A stretch of 64,000 nucleotides of DNA, taken from positions 31,274,590 through 31,338,589 of the forward strand of contig NC_084591.1 in NCBI RefSeq assembly GCF_033807715.1. The letters run 5' to 3'. The stretch is from Cololabis saira (Eukaryota > Chordata > Actinopteri > Beloniformes > Belonidae). The notes below the pieces were generated by a model. It saw only the letters and a program-made list of their open reading frames with translations, did not search any database and was not told where the DNA came from. This document shows positions 56,158 to 64,000 of this stretch, one piece after another (positions within the stretch are counted from its first letter, which is position 1; each line of letters begins with the position of its first letter). Made by a program: the position numbers and the translations under genes.

Positions 56158-56158
<1 letters not shown>
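56118..56158 (+). repeat. SINE/LINE tail 'gtaagtcgctttggataaaa'
   Basis: This 40-bp phrase, followed by gcgtccgctaaa, is the conserved 3' tail shared by fish and vertebrate V-SINE-type SINEs and their partner LINEs. It directly abuts the trinucleotide array, whose first units are gtggtggtagta. The array probably expanded from this retroposon's tail. Confidence 0.65.
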
Positions 56159-60147
<3,989 letters not shown>

Positions 60148-60148
<1 letters not shown>

Positions 60149-60248
60149 AAATAAAATCAAATCAAACTTTATTTGTAAAGCACCTTTCATACAAAAAATG
60201 TAACACAAAGTGCTTTTCATGAAACATAAACATAAAATGTATTAATGC
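60148..60248 (-). repeat. Small repeat fragment inserted in the array
   Basis: 'aaactttatttgtaaagcac' and 'caaagtgcttttcat' are the reversed tail wording of a fish LINE. The 100 bp break the trinucleotide phase and are otherwise unrelated to the array. Confidence 0.55.
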
Positions 60249-60279
<31 letters not shown>

Positions 60280-61151
60280 TTAGTGGTAGTAGTAGCAGCA
60301 CTAGTAGAACAGTAGTAGTAGTAGTAGCAGCACTAGTAGAACAGTAGTAGTAGTAGTAGCAGCACTAGTAGAACAGTAGTAGTAGTAGTAGTAGCAGCAC
60401 TAGTAGAACAGTAGTAGTAGTAGTAGCAGCACTAGTAGTACAGTAGCAGTAGTAGTAGCAGTGGTAGTAGTAGTAGTAGTAGTAATAGTAGTTGTAGTAG
60501 CAGCAGCACTAGCAGAAGTAGTAGTAGTAGTAGTAGCAGCACTAGCAGTAGTAGTAGTAGCAGCACTAGTAGTACAGTAGTAGTAGTAGTAGTAGTAGTA
60601 GTAGCAGCACTAGCAGTAGTAGTAGCAGAAGTAGTAGTACAGTAGCAGAAGTAGTAGTAGTAGTAGTAGTAGTGGTAGTAGTAGTAGGAGTAGTATCGCT
60701 AGTAGTAGTGGTAGTATTAGCAGTAGTTGTAGTAGTGGTAGTAATAGCACTAGTAGTAGTAGCGGTAGTAGCAGTAACGATAGTAGTAGTGGCAGCAGCA
60801 CTAGTAGTAGTAGTTGTAGTAATAGTGGACATTACTAGCAGTAGTAGCAGCAGTAGTAGTATTAGTAGCAGTAGTAGCGGTGGTAGTAGTAGTAGTGGTA
60901 TTATTATTATAATTATTATTATTATTAGTAGTAGCGGTATTAGTAGCAGTAGTAGCACTATTAGTAGCAGAAGTAGTAGCAGTAGTATTAGTAGTAGTAG
61001 TAGCGGTATTAGTAGCAGTAGTAGCACTATTAGTAGCAGAAGTAGTAATAGTAGTAGCGGTATTAGTAGTAGTAGTGGTAGTAGTAGTAGTAGCAGCAGC
61101 ACTAGTAGTACAGTAGTAGCAGCAGTAGTAGTACAGTAGTAGTAGTAGTAG
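60249..61151. repeat. AGT/AGC trinucleotide array, second block
   Basis: Continues the array with more ggt, att and gcg variants, including a short att-rich patch near 60898-60928. It is less pure than the main block. Confidence 0.92.
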
Positions 61152-61762
61152 CACTGACCTACTGTATCCCGGTGTGGTACTCCCACTGCACTGAGGCAGA
61201 ACAGCAGAAGCTCCAGAGAGTGGTCAACACACAGCACAGAGGATCGTGGGCTGCCCCCTCCCCCTCTCAAGGACACATACACATGCCGCTATCTCAGCAG
61301 AGCGCCGTCCATCACCAGAGACAGCACCCATCCTGCCCACCTGTTCCACCTGCTCCCCTCTGGCAGGTGGTAAAGGTGCACCAGAACTAGAACAAACAGA
61401 CTCAAAAAACAGTTTTTTCCCCAAAGCCTTCCCCTTCCTAAACACTTATCTGACCACCATCAAACGGAAATCTTTTGTGCATTAAAAAACTCTGCAAATA
61501 CCTACCTCTACAACCTCCTACCATCTTCATGCATCAGCATATCGAGTCACGTGCAATAACTATTGGAAAATCTGTGAAGCATTGTTTCCTTTAACATCTC
61601 TTTGTTTTATTAATCTTTTTCTTTCTTTTTTTTTTCTCACACATTTATAGTTATATTTTACTTACCTCACTCTGCACTTTATCTATATAAGGACCAGCAC
61701 CTGAGATAAAGCATCTGTAATTTTGTTGTGTATGAACAATGACAATAAAGAATCTTGAATCT
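61152..61762 (+). pseudogene. LINE ORF2 C-terminus and 3' UTR, 5'-truncated
   Basis: Plus-strand frames give VWYSHCTEAEQQKLQRVVN, then after a frameshift GCPLPL, and later ELEQTDSKNSFFPKAFPFLN. This is the C-terminal end of a LINE ORF2 (consensus 'C--W-S---------LQRV----------LP.........FFP-A---LN'). The 3' UTR ends with 'acaatgacaataaagaatct'. The copy is truncated at its 5' end and lies within the AGT array, which resumes on the right at 61763. Confidence 0.65.
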
Positions 61763-61817
61763 AGCAGTAGCGGTAGTAGTAGTAGCACTAGCAGTAGTGG
61801 CGGTATTAGTAGTAGTG

Positions 61818-61850
<33 letters not shown>

Positions 61851-61905
61851 TCAGCAGCGGTAGTGGTAGTAGTAGTGGTAGTAGTAGAGGAGATAGCAGC
61901 AGCTA
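61763..61905. repeat. AGT array, block beyond the LINE
   Basis: About 140 bp of agt with agc and ggt variants resume directly after the LINE tail, showing either that the LINE inserted into an existing array or that its tail seeded this part. Confidence 0.85.
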
Positions 61906-64000
61906 GCAGATAGAGAGGAGATATCTGTTGAATGTTTTGGGATTAGAAATTGTGGAGAAATACTTACAGTACCTTTTAATTCTGGGTATTACTAACATCT
62001 TACTGATTTTTTTTTTTGTTTTTGTTTTTTTACATAACATCTAAATGACTTTTTAATGAAATTTTTATTATAATTAACTGTTGTTCCTGCGCTGGGATTT
62101 GTTAGATTTTGAATTGCAAATCATGTGTTTTGGGGTCGTGCAGATTTGTGCTCTATGCTGAAATGTGCTGTTTAAAGGAGAGATATTATTCCCTCTTTTC
62201 AAATGATGATATAATTTCCTGAGGTCTTAAAGAAATGTCTGAAGCAAACTTGTCAAAATGCCAAACAGCTTCCTTTTCAATACGTTATTACAGCTCTGTT
62301 CAAAGCAGCCGTTTTTCTCTTTAGGAGTGGAAGCACAGACACTTACCTTCATTTTATCCCTCTGTTTGTTGTTTGCATCTTTTGAAATTGGTATTGCAGT
62401 TTTTTACTACCCACTGCAGAGGAACAACAAATGCTGCGTGATGTGAAGTTTGCAGAGGCTGAGGATTTGGAGGCTGGATCATTCTGATTTGTTCCAGGTC
62501 TGTCATACCACGTCTTTAAGAACCAGACCACCTCAAAAACCAAGTCACAACTAAGTCAGACACCCAAGTATACGATCTCCACTGCAGACAAATTATTCTA
62601 TTGATCATATGTCTATTAAGAAAAACGGACTTAACGTGACTCATTTGTCAGCCATCTTTTCTGCGGAGTCACATATCCTGTGTTGGCATCATCATACTGA
62701 AAAGCAAAGGACATGAAATTGAGGATTTTTGAAAAGTAAGACATTAAAATCCTTTTTTTTTTTTTTTAATTTAGCTAACCCATGACCTACATCCACATGT
62801 AACATCACAATGTGCTGCTGCAGAGGGGCATGCTATGTCTGTCATTCACATCAGCGCAGCACTTTGCTCTGCTCAGAAAGGAAAAAAGTGGGGTTGCTCC
62901 GTCACAGCTTGTAGAACTTATGGTGGCTGCTGCTGTGGCCGGTTCGGCTGGAAGATGACATGATCGACTGGGCAGATGACTAATTATTTGTCTTTGAGAG
63001 TCACAATCAGGACGGCCTGTGAACCTGCTGCCTTTCTGAACTGATCGGAGGAGACAGGCTGAAAAGCTGCGGCTCTTTCTTGCTCTGCCACATCTAGTGT
63101 GATCCTGAAAGGACTTTAATTCAGCAGTGACATCTACAGCGACGCTGTCGTTCCTGCTCATTGTGTCTTTGTTATCCAGTGATTCAGCTTAGTCATTATT
63201 TTTTCAGTCTCAACACTGTCTGAGACAAAGGGGTCTCTCCTTGAACTTCCTTGGGTGTCTATAAGAAAACCAAACTGCTTGCGCACTTGGTTGTGTAGTT
63301 AGAGAACTGAGTAGGACTTGGAAACATTGAGAGCGGAACTATTTTGCTCGTGTTTTAAGAAGGTGAAAAAGGCAACATATCACATCCTTGCCCTGGTGTT
63401 TCCCACAAAATCTCTCCCGTCTTGAAGTGAACGAGATTTCAGGGAAAGAAAGAACGTAATCCTAAACACATTCTGAGGATTTTGTTCTTTCCTGACGTCT
63501 CAGACCCCCAGCCCGTCGAGGCAGATGGCCACCCTCCCTGAGTCTGGTTCTGCTAAATTGGATTACATTTTAACTTGCAGACTTGGAGTGCTTTCTGTTT
63601 AAAGTGCTTTGAGAAGACTTTGCTGTGTGTGAATTAGCACTATACCAGAGCCACCAGAGATAAAAAGAAGACATGTTGTGGATGAGAGTGAGAAAATGCA
63701 ACGTGAGTGAGCGGCAGTGTTAAAAATCCAGTCCTGCACCGCGATGCAGTTTGAGGCTCACATGTGTAAATAGAGCGCTGCGGCTTCTGCCTCCCACTTG
63801 TTGTAGCTTCTTATGTAATTACATACATCTGCAGCTTCTCTAATGCAAGATATCAGTAATTAGATTTGGTCAGTGCAGAATGAAATAGATATTTATAGCA
63901 TCATTTTGACTGATTATAACTCGAGTTCAATATATCAGCGGTGTCATTCTGTCAAGAAATGAGGAGTAAATGTTAAAACCCGAATTTGTTTTAAAATTAT
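61906..64000. other. No gene or recognised repeat seen
   Basis: AT-rich DNA with T-runs near 62010-62035 and 62752-62768. Short frames (62258, 62349, 62805) lack motifs, splice context or homology that I recognise. It could be intron of the gene starting at 47557 or intergenic. Confidence 0.4.

Overview
The window is eukaryotic nuclear DNA, most likely from a teleost (ray-finned) fish. No bacterial, phage or organellar gene organisation is visible. The case for a teleost rests on the repeat community: a vertebrate-type Copia element, a DIRS-type tyrosine-recombinase retrotransposon, R4/Rex6-like and L2-like LINEs, hAT/Harbinger/TTAA elements, and SINE/LINE tails of the kind common in fish. 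The assignment is by recognition of families, not by a search.

Layout. 1-1790: broken REL-endonuclease LINE (minus strand) split by part of a dispersed repeat. 1795-6438: a structurally complete Copia LTR retrotransposon with two 263-bp LTRs that look identical, a 5-bp target duplication, one uninterrupted Gag-Pol frame and a primer site matching the anticodon arm of initiator tRNA-Met. 8355-14028: a structurally complete DIRS element on the minus strand, with inverted terminal repeats, a 95-bp internal complementary region that rebuilds both ends exactly, and gag, RT-RNase H and tyrosine recombinase frames. 14-20 kb: old interspersed repeats and a 1.5-kb foldback element nested in a DNA transposon remnant. 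20.5-31.7 kb: an L2-like LINE (minus strand) interrupted by two copies of a 4-5 kb repeat; both copies sit in the same LINE sequence context. 31.8-45.8 kb: nested DNA transposons (a TTAA-flanked 4.9-kb composite holding an 8-bp-TSD hAT-like element, itself holding another TIR element), a decayed Tigger/pogo-like transposase, foldback elements and LINE tails. 46.9-47.7 kb: the only plausible host gene, with a CCAAT/GC-box/TATA-like promoter, a 5' leader and a first coding exon of 59 codons ending at a splice donor. Its product is not recognised, and the rest of the window is probably its first intron or intergenic DNA. 56.1-61.9 kb: a roughly 5.5-kb AGT/AGC trinucleotide array seeded beside a SINE-like tail, interrupted by two repeat insertions.

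No cooperative host pathway is encoded here. The biology is mostly mobile-element biology: two retrotransposons that look young and complete, and several layers of nested insertions whose order can be read from target-site duplications. Similarity statements about repeat families come from familiarity with their motifs and were not tested against a database.
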